Origin: Holothuria scabra
Taxonomy: Eukaryota > Echinodermata > Holothuroidea > Aspidochirotida > Holothuriidae
NCBI GenBank assembly: GCA_037179385.1
Contig: CM074180.1
Location: 30,299,455 to 30,363,454 of the forward strand
DNA length: 64,000 bases
Reading direction: 5' to 3'
The position numbers and the translations under genes were made by a program. Of the stretch, positions 1-10,609 are shown piece after piece. Within the stretch, counting starts at the first letter, position 1. Each line of letters opens with the position of its first letter. The notes beneath the pieces were generated by a model. That model made no database searches and was not told the DNA's origin. It saw only the letters and a program-made list of their open reading frames with translations.

Positions 1-112
1 TGTGTCACTAAAAATTGGTTTAAAAAGGATAAAGTTTTCTTGTAAAACAAACGCAATATCATCCCCTTTAAGGCAATGTGTCTTTCACTCAAGTTCATAT
101 TTTTGATGGGGG
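1..112 (-). repeat. Truncated end of a CACTCT-type TIR element
   Basis: Read on the minus strand this stretch matches the left end of the element at 10610-11275: both carry the words AACAAACGCAAT and ATTGGTTTT and a sequence like AAGTTCACTC followed by AATTTT. The window edge cuts it, so its other end is not visible. It has no coding content. Confidence 0.5.
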
Positions 113-254
113 TAGGGGTAAAAGAGGAAGACCAGACACGATTTCAAATCGTAAACGACAGGGGCGGGATTTGATCTCTGAAAGTGGGGGGGTGGGCAAA
201 TTCGGGCAGACTACCAAAGGTGAAGCGGGAGCGAGAAGCCCTCCCCTTAACGGC

Positions 255-355
255 GTGGAGTCCAGGGGCCCGCCTTAGGGCCCTTGGTGGGGTCCAGGGG
301 CAAAGCCCCTTTCACGGGGGGTCCAGGGGACGAAGCTCCCGGAAGCTCCTGGGTA
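255..355. repeat. GC-rich imperfect tandem repeat
   Basis: A short unit close to GGGGTCCAGGGGCAAAGCCC is repeated about three to four times with errors, in sharp contrast to the AT-rich surroundings. Related GTCCAGGGG/CCCCTGGAC wording appears at 33470-33560. The open frames across it are a by-product of the base composition. Confidence 0.5.
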
Positions 356-716
356 TTTACGAAATTGTAGTCATTAAAACGATGCATTTTATCTTCAACT
401 TTAAATTACATAAGATGGGCACTTAACAGAACAAAAATATCACAATTGGATTTTCTTCAATTTTGTCCTTACTACGTATGATTGAAGTCGGCCGGAATCG
501 ATAATGCAGAGGGTGCGGGGAGGGAGAATGGATTAGGCTACTTAAAATTGGGGTTCTTCAGGGGCTCCCTCCTTTACTTCGGCTCAATAGTGAAATTGAA
601 ATAAAATTAGACAAAGAGTGGTCCCTTTTCACTACAGCTGAATAAGGGTGACCCCTGAGGATATTTGTACTTAGCAAAAATGTACCGTCGGTTTCCTTAT
701 AGAGTCCTTATCTGTG

Positions 717-962
717 ATGGGACTTGCAGAACACGCCGAAAAATTAATGGAAATTAGCGAAAGGGTGGCTCTTTTCTCTTCAGCCGAAAAAGAGTGGAGC
801 TCCAGATTAGGGTCAAATAAGATCATCGTCCTTTCAGAAAGCTTGGGGCACTTGGTCAGAGAAGGGGACCAGGAGACGACTGCCTCCCTGCCTCCCTCTT
901 TCACTAGTTACGGTAGACCTTCAGCTGTGTACGGCCCGGGCACTGGTGATGAGTTTCAGTGA
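717..962 (+). CDS. Possible exon or small ORF, 81 codons, unrecognised
   Basis: An ATG-started frame encodes an acidic, helix-like peptide beginning MGLAEHAEKLMEISER and ending in TGA at 960-962. Codon use looks protein-like and the stretch is richer in GC than its flanks. A second reading is possible: a pyrimidine-rich tract at about 885-924 ends in CAG at 924, and the +1 frame from 925 stays open into the hAT target site at 981 and resumes at 3279 to a TAA at 3324-3326. The peptide is not recognised. It could be an exon broken by the transposon or chance. Confidence 0.25.
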   Translation: MGLAEHAEKLMEISERVALFSSAEKEWSSRLGSNKIIVLSESLGHLVREGDQETTASLPPSFTSYGRPSAVYGPGTGDEFQ

Positions 963-1984
963 CAATGGAGGAGGTGTTCTACAGTGGCGTAGCTACTGGG
1001 GGGCGGGGGGCAAGTTGCCCCCCCCCCCCGGAAAATTATTTGGGGAAATTTGATGAATTTTCTTATTCTAACCGAAATTTCTCAACATTTTTGTTAGAAT
1101 AGGAATTTGTGAGATACTTCTCTTATATAATTCGTATTTTCATGCAACAAATCAACCCGTCAGTTTCGCATGAAGCGGCCCCACTGGCGTTCCACATGAA
1201 CGTCCTCGCCGCGTAGCAGATTGAATGTTCTCGTGTATACGGGCGGGTGTCATGATCAGTGCATTTCAGTGCACTGATACAGTACAACGAACACTGAAAG
1301 GCTGTAAACCAGAACTTATACCCTTGTACACAGTCTCTGCGTTGTACACTTTGGGAATTCAGTAAACGGATGTGAAAACTGACAAGTCATTAACGTAGAC
1401 CCCCTAGATTATATTGTCCTACAAGCTAGTAGCGGGAGGGGTTTAAACTATACCGATTTTACTCTGTGTAAATAACGATGGATGGGGCTGAAACATCCAT
1501 GGCCAACGATAAACTTAACGTTAGTCTAGAAATTAGAATGAACGGGATCCATAGGCATACTTATATTTTATTACTTAGCCAAATCCTTGGAGGCTTACAG
1601 GCTAGTTCGGAAAAATAGCTTTCTGCTCACTTGGGGTGTAACAATAAACGGGTCCATGAGTACCTTGCAACCTTCTACACTTTACAGACTGCTGTTCTAA
1701 CAGGATATCCTGTGTGATCGAGCCACTATTAGGCCTTCTTTCAGTGGCGTACGAAGGGGGACCATTGGGCCATGCTCCCCCCCTCACCGATGGCATTTTT
1801 TCTTTGTTCTTAAAAATAGATTGTACTTCAAAAGATAGCATATGTGGCACCAGATTGCATATAAGGACACCCAATTTTTCAAAAATTTTCAAAGTCGAAG
1901 GATTGCCTCTGCAAGGCCCCTCAGTGATGCCATTTTTTTTTAATTCCTACAAATAGGCAAGTTCTGTCAAATTCCAATTTTTAC

Positions 1985-2292
1985 TTAAAGGACCAATCCT
2001 CTCACCCCAAACTACAATTTTGGTAGGGGGTACCGAAATTCTCAATTGGCTCAGCTCTTTGATGGACAGCTAATTCAAACAATACAAAGTTCAAAAGCTT
2101 GTATTACACAGCAAGAACTGCAGTGAAAGTGTTTTGATTAATATACACATTGAGACTTTTTATACTCATCATGAAGCAATAAACTGAGATTGTGTCTGGA
2201 TGAGGATGAATTTCAGATAATTGTGGGAGGAGCTTAAGTAAGAAGGTTAGGAGAATTGGTACTCTTTGGGGTGAGAGAATTGAGCATTTCAA
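1985..2292 (+). mobile_element. TTAA MITE family A, copy 1
   Basis: It starts with TTAAAGGACCAATCCTCTC followed by ACCCCAAACTACAATTTTGG and ends in GGGGTGAGAGAATTGAGC with a decayed right TTAA. It aligns along its full length with 30024-30340 and, inverted, with 44356-44659. It is nested inside the hAT-like element, so it inserted later or travelled with it. Confidence 0.75.
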
Positions 2293-2380
2293 AAGATGGA
2301 CTCTGTATCCCACTGGTGGAATCGATTAAAATAAAGACTACATGTTAAGATTCTCTTTACAAGCATGAATACGCTATTTT

Positions 2381-2700
2381 TGGCCATCTGAAGGGTCTGA
2401 TTTTTCGAAATTTTCTTTACGCTCCGTGCCAACTAATGGTGGCGCTTTGCTCAGTCTTTTGGGCAAAAGTACATTTTGGGGGTCAAATTAGCTCTTAACT
2501 CTCTGATCACTTTGCAGTTTGCGAACATATTTTGAAGTGAAAATTTTATTGCAAACGACAAAAGAAGATAGCGACTCGTTAGATTCTTCGTATAAGTCAG
2601 GAAAATGCTATTTCCGGCCATGTAAGGGGTCTGATTTTTCGAAATTTTCTCTACGCTCTGCGCCAACCAATGGTGGCGCTCCGCTTAGATAATCTTTTAA
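2381..2700. repeat. Two tandem 235-bp units inside the nested element
   Basis: The block GAAATTTTCT-nTACGCTC-nG-GCCAA-ATGGTGGCGCT occurs at about 2405-2450 and again at about 2640-2685, with the intervening sequence also similar. The same two-unit arrangement is found at 28040-28335 in the related element. Single diverged units occur inverted near 23160 and 49150. Confidence 0.55.
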
Positions 2701-3326
2701 TGACCTTTTGTGGCCAAGAAAAACCACAATCATGTACCGATCAATGCTCTTTTATTTTGACTCCTAAAAGTGTGCAAATTTAATGACAAGTTTTACTTCG
2801 TAAGGTAGCATAAATGGCACAAGAATGCATGTAAAGACACAAAAAGTTTCAGTTTCATCCTCATGAACTACCACGATTCAACTTTTAACACTGTTCCTGT
2901 CAAAGTCGAAAATCCTGCACCATTTTGCATCTAGGCTCCTTGAAAACGTCAAAAAATTACCGGACATCCCCTCCCCTTAGACCATACTGCATGCCCCCCC
3001 CCCCCCCGAGAAATCCTGCGTACGCCACTGCGTTACTACATACAAATAAACCAGATATTGTTTACCGAAATAATATACTTCGTTATTTCCGATTGCTCTA
3101 TATTATACTTTAAGATTAAAATACAGGTAATATTACAAAATGACATGGTAATGTTGCTATACTTGTAAATTTGCATATTTTATATGAAATACATACACAT
3201 TGACCGGGAAAAGTTTTGGGTGAAATTTCATACCTTTGCCCCCCTGGAAAAAATTCTAGCTACGCTACTGGTGTTCTACAAGAAGTAACCCCGAATCCTG
3301 ACAAATTTAAAACGGGTGCACGCTAA

Positions 3327-4350
3327 GCGTGTCGAAAAAACGTCGTTGAGACATTTATTGAAAGAATATTGTTTCTATTAAGTTTTCAATGCAGTATATG
3401 ACCCAGGCTGTTTAAACATTATACAACTCGCGTAGCTCTGTCAGTTCCAGTTTGTATTTTTGTAGCAAAAGCAACCAGACTAAGACGTAAAAAAGCTAAG
3501 TTCTGGAAAAAGTGGGGACCCCGTGCCCCCCCCCCCCCTGTAATGCCGCCTATGGTAAACGACATAGCAAATAATTTGGAAGAAGGTAAAGCATACGCCT
3601 ACATTTGAGAATTAGCCTACCTAACTGACCCCCCCCCCCCCATCCTAGACCAAAACATTTGACGGATTAAGGTCGAAGTTTCCTTTAATACCAGAAGAGT
3701 CACTTACCTTAACGGAAGCAATGTGAGAGTGTGTGCCCCATGGGGGCCTACACACTCCTTATAACTAAATATGGGACTACAATTTTTTATGGTGAAATGC
3801 ATGCCACAATGATGTTAATGAGATAATGACACTGTGTCTTGAGGAAAGAAGAAGTAGTGCATCAAACACCAATACATATATACCCTCTGGATAAGAATAT
3901 GTTGACCCACTTCGAGTTACAAAATGTCACGCCGTCTACATATTCAGGTGTGAGAATTTGCAGTCTCTTTAATAGTGTGAAAATATGGTCGGCGAAAGCA
4001 TATCTTCGCCCTACCCACCCTTATGTTGATTTGCTCGATCCAGTATCACTAAGTGTTTTACATCTATGGAAATTAAGATCGCAAATTAAATTCCCACTAT
4101 ACTAAAGCACTCGGTGATCTTGGATCATGAATTCGAGGGGGTAAATTACGGATGCTCACTTTCCCTGTCTTTTGGTTTGAGGATAAAAGCCCCTTTGATT
4201 CCAGAGATCCCACCCCCATATGAAAAGTCCGTGCAAAATAAGATCAAAAACAAAGTTTGAATTGAAAGTAAGGCCGTGAATCCAAGTGGTACATTCAAGA
4301 GTCTACCTCAATTGGAGCAACGTCGGACAGAAGTGAATCCACGAAGGCCC
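3327..4350. other. Non-coding spacer with hAT-end debris and one palindrome
   Basis: C homopolymers occur at about 3527-3539 and 3631-3641. The first ends in CCGCCTATG, which resembles an inverted hAT end (CATAGGCGG), but no partner end was found. The interval also holds the palindrome at 3727-3757. No frame with splice-like borders stands out, although the 88-codon frame at 3839-4105 is open. Confidence 0.4.
3727..3757. repeat. 31-bp near-perfect palindrome
   Basis: GAGTGTGT at 3727-3734 pairs with ACACACTC at 3750-3757 and CCCCA pairs with TGGGG in the centre, leaving only a few unpaired bases. No flanking duplication was found. It could be a cruciform-forming relic of a TIR-only element or a chance structure. 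Confidence 0.45.
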
Positions 4351-4690
4351 GGGGGGGGGGGCTACGCCCTCCAAACTTCCGTCAGACTCCAAAAAAATTT
4401 TAAGATTATGTGTTAAATTTCGGATGAACTTTGCGTTTTGTCCCTCAAAATGTTCTCAGCCCCCCCCCCCCCCCCACCGTCCCCAGTTTAAAATTTCCAG
4501 CTCCGCCACTGAGCAACTATGGAATTAAATTCAGGCCCTTAGCCAAGGAGGGACTCACTGAGAGTTTGAAGTTTGTCATTGACTTAATGCTCTTTTCACA
4601 TTTGTCCCCTTGAAAAAAATCTCCCTCTTGAAAATTTCATTTCTTGCAACCCCTTCAGTAGGCTTCCTTGCCTTGCCATGGGCGGTATAA
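4351..4690. repeat. Decayed C/G-tract elements
   Basis: G and C homopolymers at 4351-4361 and 4461-4476 are followed by CTCCGCCACTG at 4501-4511, which is an inverted CAGTGGCGGAG end of hAT type. From about 4565 the sequence TTTGAAGTTTGTCATTGACTT starts a segment also found near 14612 and 25850. No target duplication could be matched. Confidence 0.4.
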
Positions 4691-4874
4691 CCTCTTACTA
4701 AGGAAGTCAGAACGAGTTCGAAAAAATGAAAAAGGAGGAAAAATAACCCCTTTATTGTTGATATGCGATGCCGTTCTACCCCTCCACTGTCAGGTCTGCT
4801 TGGAAAAAGGCCTATGCTATTTCCTGCTGTATCATGCGCTCAGCGAGTTTTCAGCGCCTTTAAAGGCTCCTTGA

Positions 4875-4970
4875 GGCAAGGAGATCCCCCTTACTGACTG
4901 GGACAACAAAATGAAAGCAAGGAATTTGTCAAGCAAACCCTCCCAGCGCCCTTCTGTTGTAGGTAAATGA
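4875..4970 (+). CDS. Candidate exon, unrecognised basic peptide
   Basis: Frame from the stop at 4872-4874 to TGA at 4968-4970 encodes KEIPLTDWDNKMKAR followed by a Ser/Pro/Arg-rich tail. The codon choice looks protein-like in an otherwise noncoding area. The upstream edge has a pyrimidine-containing tract ending CTTGAG at 4875; the downstream edge reads GTTGTAG|GTAAAT at 4962/4963, a reasonable donor. It may instead be the C-terminal end of a protein, because the frame reaches a stop two codons later. No family is recognised. Confidence 0.3.
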   Translation, partial: GKEIPLTDWDNKMKARNLSSKPSQRPSVVGK

Positions 4971-5055
4971 CACTTTGAACTACAAAATTTCAAGAAAATT
5001 TGTCCGAACATGTAAAAACACCCCAAAATGGAGGAAAAGTGAAAAAGTAAGCAGA

Positions 5056-5335
5056 TTACACCCAAAGGTAGTTATTCAACACCCCCTGTGCCCCTCCCGC
5101 ATCTGTCTGAAATCCATCCTTATCCAGACACAATCCTAGTTTATTGCTTCATGGCACATCCTGGTGAATACAAGATCCTGATGTGTAATCAAAACACTCT
5201 TAGTGCATAACGTGTAATATGAACTACCGTACTATCTATGAACCTTTTTTAATCTGTCGTCAATCAAAGAGCTGTGCAAACTTGAGAATTACTGTACACT
5301 ACCTGTAAAATTGTAGTTTGTGATGACAAATGAAA
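5056..5335 (-). mobile_element. TTAA MITE family A, decayed copy
   Basis: The stretch CATCCTTATCCAGACACAAT, then TTTATTGCTTCATGG, then CAATCAAAGAGCTG, then AAATTGTAGTTTG follows the order of the intact inverted copy at 44356-44659. Both terminal TTAA sites are lost and there are many substitutions, so this is an old insertion. Confidence 0.6.
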
Positions 5336-5517
5336 GTCTCGGGATCATAAAAAGTGGATGCAAATAGGGCCATCTTAAGATTTCGGTGAGGGAAACACCC
5401 AATGCAGGGATGGCAGATGGGATCCCCATTTCCATTCAGGCTTGTTTACATGGAAAATTAGTGGGTAAAATTCGGTAGTTGCAACTATTTTCAAATAATC
5501 CTTTAAAATGGGCGACT

Positions 5518-5690
5518 CAGGCGCGTAGCCAGGATTGTGTCATGAGGGGGGTTGGTGCCACGGGGGGTTGGGGCATGACATGAGGGAAAAGTCAAATGAT
5601 AGAGAGAAAAAAAAACACTATTTTAGGTGTATTTTGCATTGTGCAAGGTTGGGTCATGGGAGTTCTGACCCCCCCCCCCCCGTGCCACTG
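5518..5690. mobile_element. Short hAT-like element, 173 bp
   Basis: It begins CAGGCGCGTAGCCAGG followed by G-rich sequence and ends with a C homopolymer and CGTGCCACTG. The inverted ends agree only loosely and the 8-bp flanks share just GGGC, so the borders are tentative. It contains no coding sequence. Confidence 0.4.
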
Positions 5691-6063
5691 GGGCTACATG
5701 TACAGTATTTTAAAATATAGGTCTATTCGTTTTATTTGAAACAGTCAATTGAACAAGAAAATTTTGATGATCCTACACACACGTTACCTGCTATTATTTC
5801 CTCTAGAAATCAAAATATTAACATCATTTTAACGAAAAGTTTCTTCCAAATCATTTTGAGAGTCTAAGTTTAGTTAAGTTAGGAGGTTAAAGAAGTAAAG
5901 AACAGTGAAACAGTGAAAGCAGATAAGGACAAGGAGCAAAGATTAAAGATCAAGGGAAAAAAAACGAAACAAAAAGTACACACTGTGGCATGAGTGGTCC
6001 AGGATTTACGTAAAAAGTAACTGGTTTTTTTTAAGCAGGATATATGTTTGGGAGTACAGTAGA

Positions 6064-6300
6064 TTAGTGGCGTAGCTAGACATTTTTTCCGAAATGCAAA
6101 CACCATACTTTTTCGGTAAAGCGCGACGAAATTTCAGCCTTAATTTAAAACAAATATCTAAGAATATGGAGCTTGTAGTTGGAGAGAATTCGGAATTTCA
6201 CGAAGAGAAAGGTGTGAAAACAGCATTGTAGTTAACCGGTGTCACTAACCAAATAGTACAGTTTTTTCTTTCAAGAGTCAGGAAAAGTTTGTGACTGTGT
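6064..6300 (+). mobile_element. Fragment of a hAT-like element
   Basis: TAGTGGCGTAGCTAGACATTT marks a left end. The following 200 bp (ATGGAGCTTGTAGTTGGAGA, then GAATTTCACGAAGA, then GGTGTCACT) correspond to the interior of the element at 15364-16094. No right end was found, so it is truncated. Confidence 0.5.
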
Positions 6301-7690
6301 AAGCATTGCGACATTTGAATTTGTTTATTGCGGCGCGAGAAGCTGGCCGTTTTTTATATACAAATATTTTGACATTTTGTCGTAATCAAAAATATTTTTA
6401 AAGGCTAAGCAAATCTTAAAATTTATTTTTTAAATATGTATTAAGTTTAGACTTTGTACACACTTTCTAGGGTAAAGGTCAAATGCATAACACATTGCGA
6501 AGATATATAGGGAAAACACGTATTTATTATCATTGCTGGACTTTAAAATAATCAGTTTGCCTGAATTTATATTTGTTGGTACAACTAGACTAAGAATGAT
6601 CACGAAAATTTAAAAACCAAATTGAATTTTTATACGTATCCACTAACTAATTCATTTACTACCTACTTGTATGTAGGATATGGGAATTGCCTAATTTGAC
6701 CATTTGACACTGGTATTTAGCGAAGACTTCACAGGTGAGTTTTTGGTGATATTTAGGAAAACTTACGATACAATTTGCACAATTAACAGATTTGACATTT
6801 TGAACGGCGGAATTTGAAAATAGACAATATTTTTTAACTTTTCAGATTCCAAGTAGATGGCTCTGTTGAGACAGGTTTTCTTTGAATTATAAACAAAATT
6901 AAAGAAGTCTTAAAAGCATGTAATTTCGGAACCAGCATATGCGTTTGAAGTGTTTGAAGTGTTTGCCATGTTTGCCAAAATAAAAAAAAAAATAACATTT
7001 GTATCGTACCTCCATGCACGGTGATACTCTGGTAATCTTTTTGTAAGGACACTATCCTCTTGGTCATGGTACTTCCGCGTTTTAACTGTATCTTAATAGC
7101 AGTGAGATGTAAGAGTTCTTACAACTTCCTGATTTTAACAAGAGTGCATGGCTCTAGGGGGATAGGACTATGCTCTGACAGTGTGGATTACAAGTAGTAG
7201 TTGTACTGATATTTATTCTAAGTTAATAAACATAATCTTTGGCTGATTTAGTCGATAATTTGTGCGTTTTGAGTTTTATCGGTGCCAGGTACATTACTAT
7301 ACAGGTGACCTGACCCTGAAAAGAAGTTGGTTTAAAAAATACTTTTCGAATGCTATTTCATTCTAAGATGCGATTTCTCTTCCGTGATAATTTCAAGTCA
7401 TCGAGAGTTCAAATTAAGACATGCAGTTAATACATATTTGTGTTTCAGTATAGATCTACAATACGTATTGGTGTTTGAAATGACAATTTTCAGGGCGTCG
7501 GTCCCTAAAGTGGTGTACCTGAAGTCAGCCTCGTGTCCGCCCGCCCCCTTTTTGTAAGACTTTCCCTCTCTGAAAAACTTCCCTGATGACAGTATGCGTA
7601 TACAAATTTAAATAACTACCGGTGTGTTATTTCTATTTAGAAAAGCAGAACAACGCCTTGCATGTTCAAAATAAATTCCTGGATAGTTAG
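6301..7690. other. AT-rich spacer
   Basis: No frame with convincing borders. The only structure is a short tandem repeat of GTTTGAAGT-like units at about 6945-6976. A donor-like CACAG|GTGAGT at 6735 is preceded by only 13 open codons. Confidence 0.4.
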
Positions 7691-7697
7691 ATAATAC

Positions 7698-7952
7698 TTA
7701 ACGACACACCAACACGAATGTGTTATATAGTGCCATATTGTTTAAATACTGCTCAAGCCCCCCCCCCCCCCTCCGGTTTAGTTGCCTCTTACGACAGGCG
7801 GGGAATACCGTGGGAATATTCTGCAACCCCCAGCTATGGGACTTGCTCGCCAACAAGACGCAATTAATGGGATGATTCCTTACGGTCTTACGTGCGCACT
7901 TTATAGGCGATAGTCGCGGACAAACTTCTCGCCACACACAACCTCCTGGAAA
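7698..7952 (-). repeat. SINE-like repeat with conserved core, copy 1
   Basis: On the minus strand the core reads CCTGTCGTAAGAGGCAACTAA, followed by a C/G tract and the tail ACACATTCGTGTTGGTGTGTC. The same order occurs at 32703-32972, also inverted. The core resembles the widely shared central domain of SINEs of the MetaSINE type known from many invertebrates; that link is from memory and should be tested. The 5' head (GAGGTTGTGTGTGGCGAGAAG on the minus strand) is shared by both copies but is not clearly a tRNA. Confidence 0.55.
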
Positions 7953-9064
7953 AGCACGATAGTATAATGTATCCCCCCCCCCCCAAAAAAAAAAGGGGGG
8001 TTACCTAGATTTTTTGCATGGATGCACAGTTCAGTTGAGGCGGTGACGTTGAAAAAACAACTGCCTAAATGGTGGGTCAAGCTTCATCGGGTTCAATCCG
8101 AAATCCGATCCGATTTTTTTCTAAATCGGACTAATGATTATTTTGTTAAATTTGTTCTAAGGATAATCAAGCTATCTCGATAACTTGTCCTACCGCTTCT
8201 TTGCTTCTAGATGAACTGCTCAAATATCATCATAGAGCCAGCCATTGCTCAATAATGAGATATTTGTTCGTGGAAACCATTCCGAGTTTTATGTGCGTGT
8301 CCGATGAACGCTTCAGTCTGTTGATTTGAAGTTATTAAAGCGAAATCATTGCGAAATGCGAAATTGCGCAGTCCTCTGATAAAACTTATGTAGGCTGCTA
8401 TACACAGTTTTTGGTCCTGTTCGACCATAATGATTTTGATTAAAATTCACAAAATAGGACTGCAATGCTATAACCCGCCTTTCACAATTGCATCTTGGCA
8501 CAGCAAAAAAATTCACGGCCCTTTTTATTTTCAATTATTTCAGGCAAGTTAGGTTAGTAACATGAAATACCACACTTCGGCAATAGAATAGTGAGGTTTA
8601 GAACGTTTTTAGCGTAATCAATACAGTATGTGCATTGGTTGTGCGGATTTTCAAGTTTGACATGGCAGAGGAAATGTTTTATTAAGTGTTAAAGTCGCAT
8701 TTTGCATTGGTCATAAAACAGTGTAACAAACCACTTTAATTGATCACCTCATGTGTTTGGACTTTGAATATCACAGCCGAAGCTTTCTATTGTCATCAAC
8801 CCAATGCTTTTTGGAGACGTAATGAAAATACTCCGTTTTGAGCAATGGTTGTTGAAACCAGGGTTGAATGTTGCCCACACATATAATAAAAAGGGTTCAT
8901 TTTGCTGAATTTTGTACCCTCCCCATTTGGACAAGCTATGATATCCCTGTCTGACAAGTAATAAGACCACTCATGGATCTTACGTGGGTGGGGTCAATGA
9001 GGGAAGGTCCTCTATGCTAATAAGTTCCAGAACCCCATTTATATTACATATGTATTACGAGGCC
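7953..9064. other. Spacer
   Basis: A C-then-A homopolymer pair lies at 7973-7993. A sequence matching a tRNA B box (GGTTCAATCC, about 8090) has no A box or stems around it. The remainder is AT-rich with only short open frames; nothing else was recognised. Confidence 0.4.
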
Positions 9065-9545
9065 TAGGAACATATTCTTAGCATTCTGGTAAAAGTTTCA
9101 TTTATTTCCCATGTTCGGTTCTGGAGATATTAGCTATTGGAGTTGACATATTTTCCATAAAAAGTGAACTTGAAGGAAGCAGGTGTAATGTGTTGGATTC
9201 ACATTGTTGGCCAATGTTTTGTTTTTCTTTATTTTTCATTTTATTAGTTTGACCTTAAATTGATTAGGGGTGTTATCTACCTGAGGCATATAAAGGTTTT
9301 TTTTTTTAAATTCTATTGCTCAGGATGCACCTATGGTATCAGTAGATCAGAGTTTAATTGCATAAAACTGGTGGTAAATTACAAAGAAAAACAAAGCATT
9401 GGCCAATAATGTAAATACATGACATCACGCCTGCTTGATTCAAGTTAATTTTATGTAGAAAATTTTCCACATTCAGTTGTTGATATCTTGAGAACCGAAA
9501 ATGGGAAATAAAGCAAAATTTCTCTAGAATACCTGTGTTCCTCTT
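9065..9545. repeat. Large imperfect inverted repeat, about 180-bp arms
   Basis: The arm 9065-9245 (containing TTTATTTCCCATGTTCGGTT and TTGGCCAATGTTTTGTTTTTC) matches the reverse complement of 9365-9545 (GAAAAACAAAGCATTGGCCAA and CGAAAATGGGAAATAAA). A spacer of about 120 bp lies between the arms. A 30-bp direct similarity, TTTGACCTTAAAT...AGGGGTGTTAT at 9248 and TTCGACCATAAAAT...AGGGGTATAAT at 9597, suggests the outer part is duplicated as well. It could be a pair of inverted element copies or a foldback element. Confidence 0.65.
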
Positions 9546-9884
9546 TAGCATATCAAAAATAAATTTGGCTCTGCACTATTCATTTAATTCTATTGATTCG
9601 ACCATAAAATAGACAGGGGTATAATTACTTTTTGACTGTAGGTTTAGGAATTCCAACTCCTCGCATATCTCCGCATTAGGAATAGGCCCTACATGAGATT
9701 ATGAGGGATATTGCTTTGCCGTTAAGGAATACAAAGTCGTGTTTATTATTGTGAATTCACTATTATTTTGGTCCTGCTAAAAATATTTTTTAACCCTTCA
9801 CCTGATAACATCTCTGCACTCCCGAATTGGAATAAAGTGCAACTTACAGATGAATGCCTGACCTCACTCTCTAGCACCTATTCA

Positions 9885-10250
9885 AGGAGCACAGTTGGTT
9901 CATGAAATTCACCACGTTTCTCCAAACCTCTAAAGTTTTCCTCACATACTATAACACCAATTGTCAAACTTGGGATATCCCCATATCCTATACAAGCAAA
10001 TAGTTGTCTCATGAGAGAAAAATTTACGATTCAAAAATTTCAAAAAAAAAAAAAAATTTCAAAGATTTGAGATCAGATATTTTTTAAAAATTATTCACAC
10101 AACCATTAAAAACATGGGAACAAAAAATCGAAAGTCTACCTTTCTGCCTTACTATTGTACTTGAGTTATTATGTGCTTATTATAAGCATTTTCATGCGGT
10201 AGTATAAAACCCTGATTATTTAATTTTAAGCTTCAACGCTTTGACTGACC
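9885..10250 (+). repeat. Interspersed repeat, copy 1 (partner at 37623)
   Basis: AAGGAGCACAGTTGGTTCAT, CCCCATATCCTATACAAGC, TTATTATGTGCTTATTATAAGC and GGTAGTA occur in the same order and spacing as at 37623-38050. The partner begins TTAAAGGAGCA, so the family may also use TTAA targets; here the TTAA is degraded to TTCA. No coding content. Confidence 0.6.
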
Positions 10251-10609
10251 CGCTGAAAAGAATGAAATCACTTTTGTTCTCAAAAGTGTAGATAACAGAA
10301 ATATATCACGTAGGATAAACTAAATAGCTCTTGTAGGTCACAAAATTAGCATTTGAATCTGACTTTTACTTGTGTAAACAAACAACATATTCAGTGAACT
10401 TCGAAGTTCGACGCAGGCTTTTTATTTATTATATACTTTCAAAGCTCCTTTATAAACACAGCAAAATCGTTCCATTTCATATTGAAAATGACATGTCATC
10501 TCCTATGAAATAAAATAAAAACTATGCCGGTCATTGAATCTCCTCGTTTTACACTAGTGATAACGTCGATTGCGAACTCATTCGTTGCACCGGCCGTCAA
10601 TGATGCAAA

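Larger units (their letters stand above)
1742..3030. mobile_element. Nested hAT-like element, second copy at 27310
   Basis: The ends read CAGTGGCGTACG and, at the right, CGTACGCCACTG, a clean 12-bp inverted pair. The 8-bp flanks (CCTTCTTT and CGTTACTA) do not match, so the target duplication is decayed or this is a recombinant. The first 240 bp align with 27310-27560 (shared words include AGCATATGTGGCACCAGATTG). It holds two tandem copies of a 235-bp unit marked by CGCTCCG-type words at 2410-2460 and 2650-2690, and a family A MITE. Confidence 0.65.
982..3270. mobile_element. hAT-type non-autonomous DNA transposon, 2.29 kb, composite
   Basis: The left end reads CAGTGGCGTAGCTAC; the right end, read inverted, is CAGTAGCGTAGCTAG. 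The direct repeat GTGTTCTA flanks it at 974-981 and 3271-3278. CAGxGG ends with 8-bp duplications are the signature of the hAT superfamily. C and G homopolymers lie just inside the left end. There is no transposase frame; the interior contains another hAT-like element (1742-3030) and a TTAA MITE (1985-2292). The exact target duplication shows a single, fairly recent insertion into the sequence described at 717-962. Confidence 0.85.

Noticed and set aside
6700..6760. Exon ending CACAG|GTGAGT
   Set aside because: Only 13 codons are open before the donor and no acceptor fits the open frame.
8060..8120. B-box-like GGTTCAATCC suggesting a tRNA gene
   Set aside because: No A box at the required distance and no stems that would form a cloverleaf.
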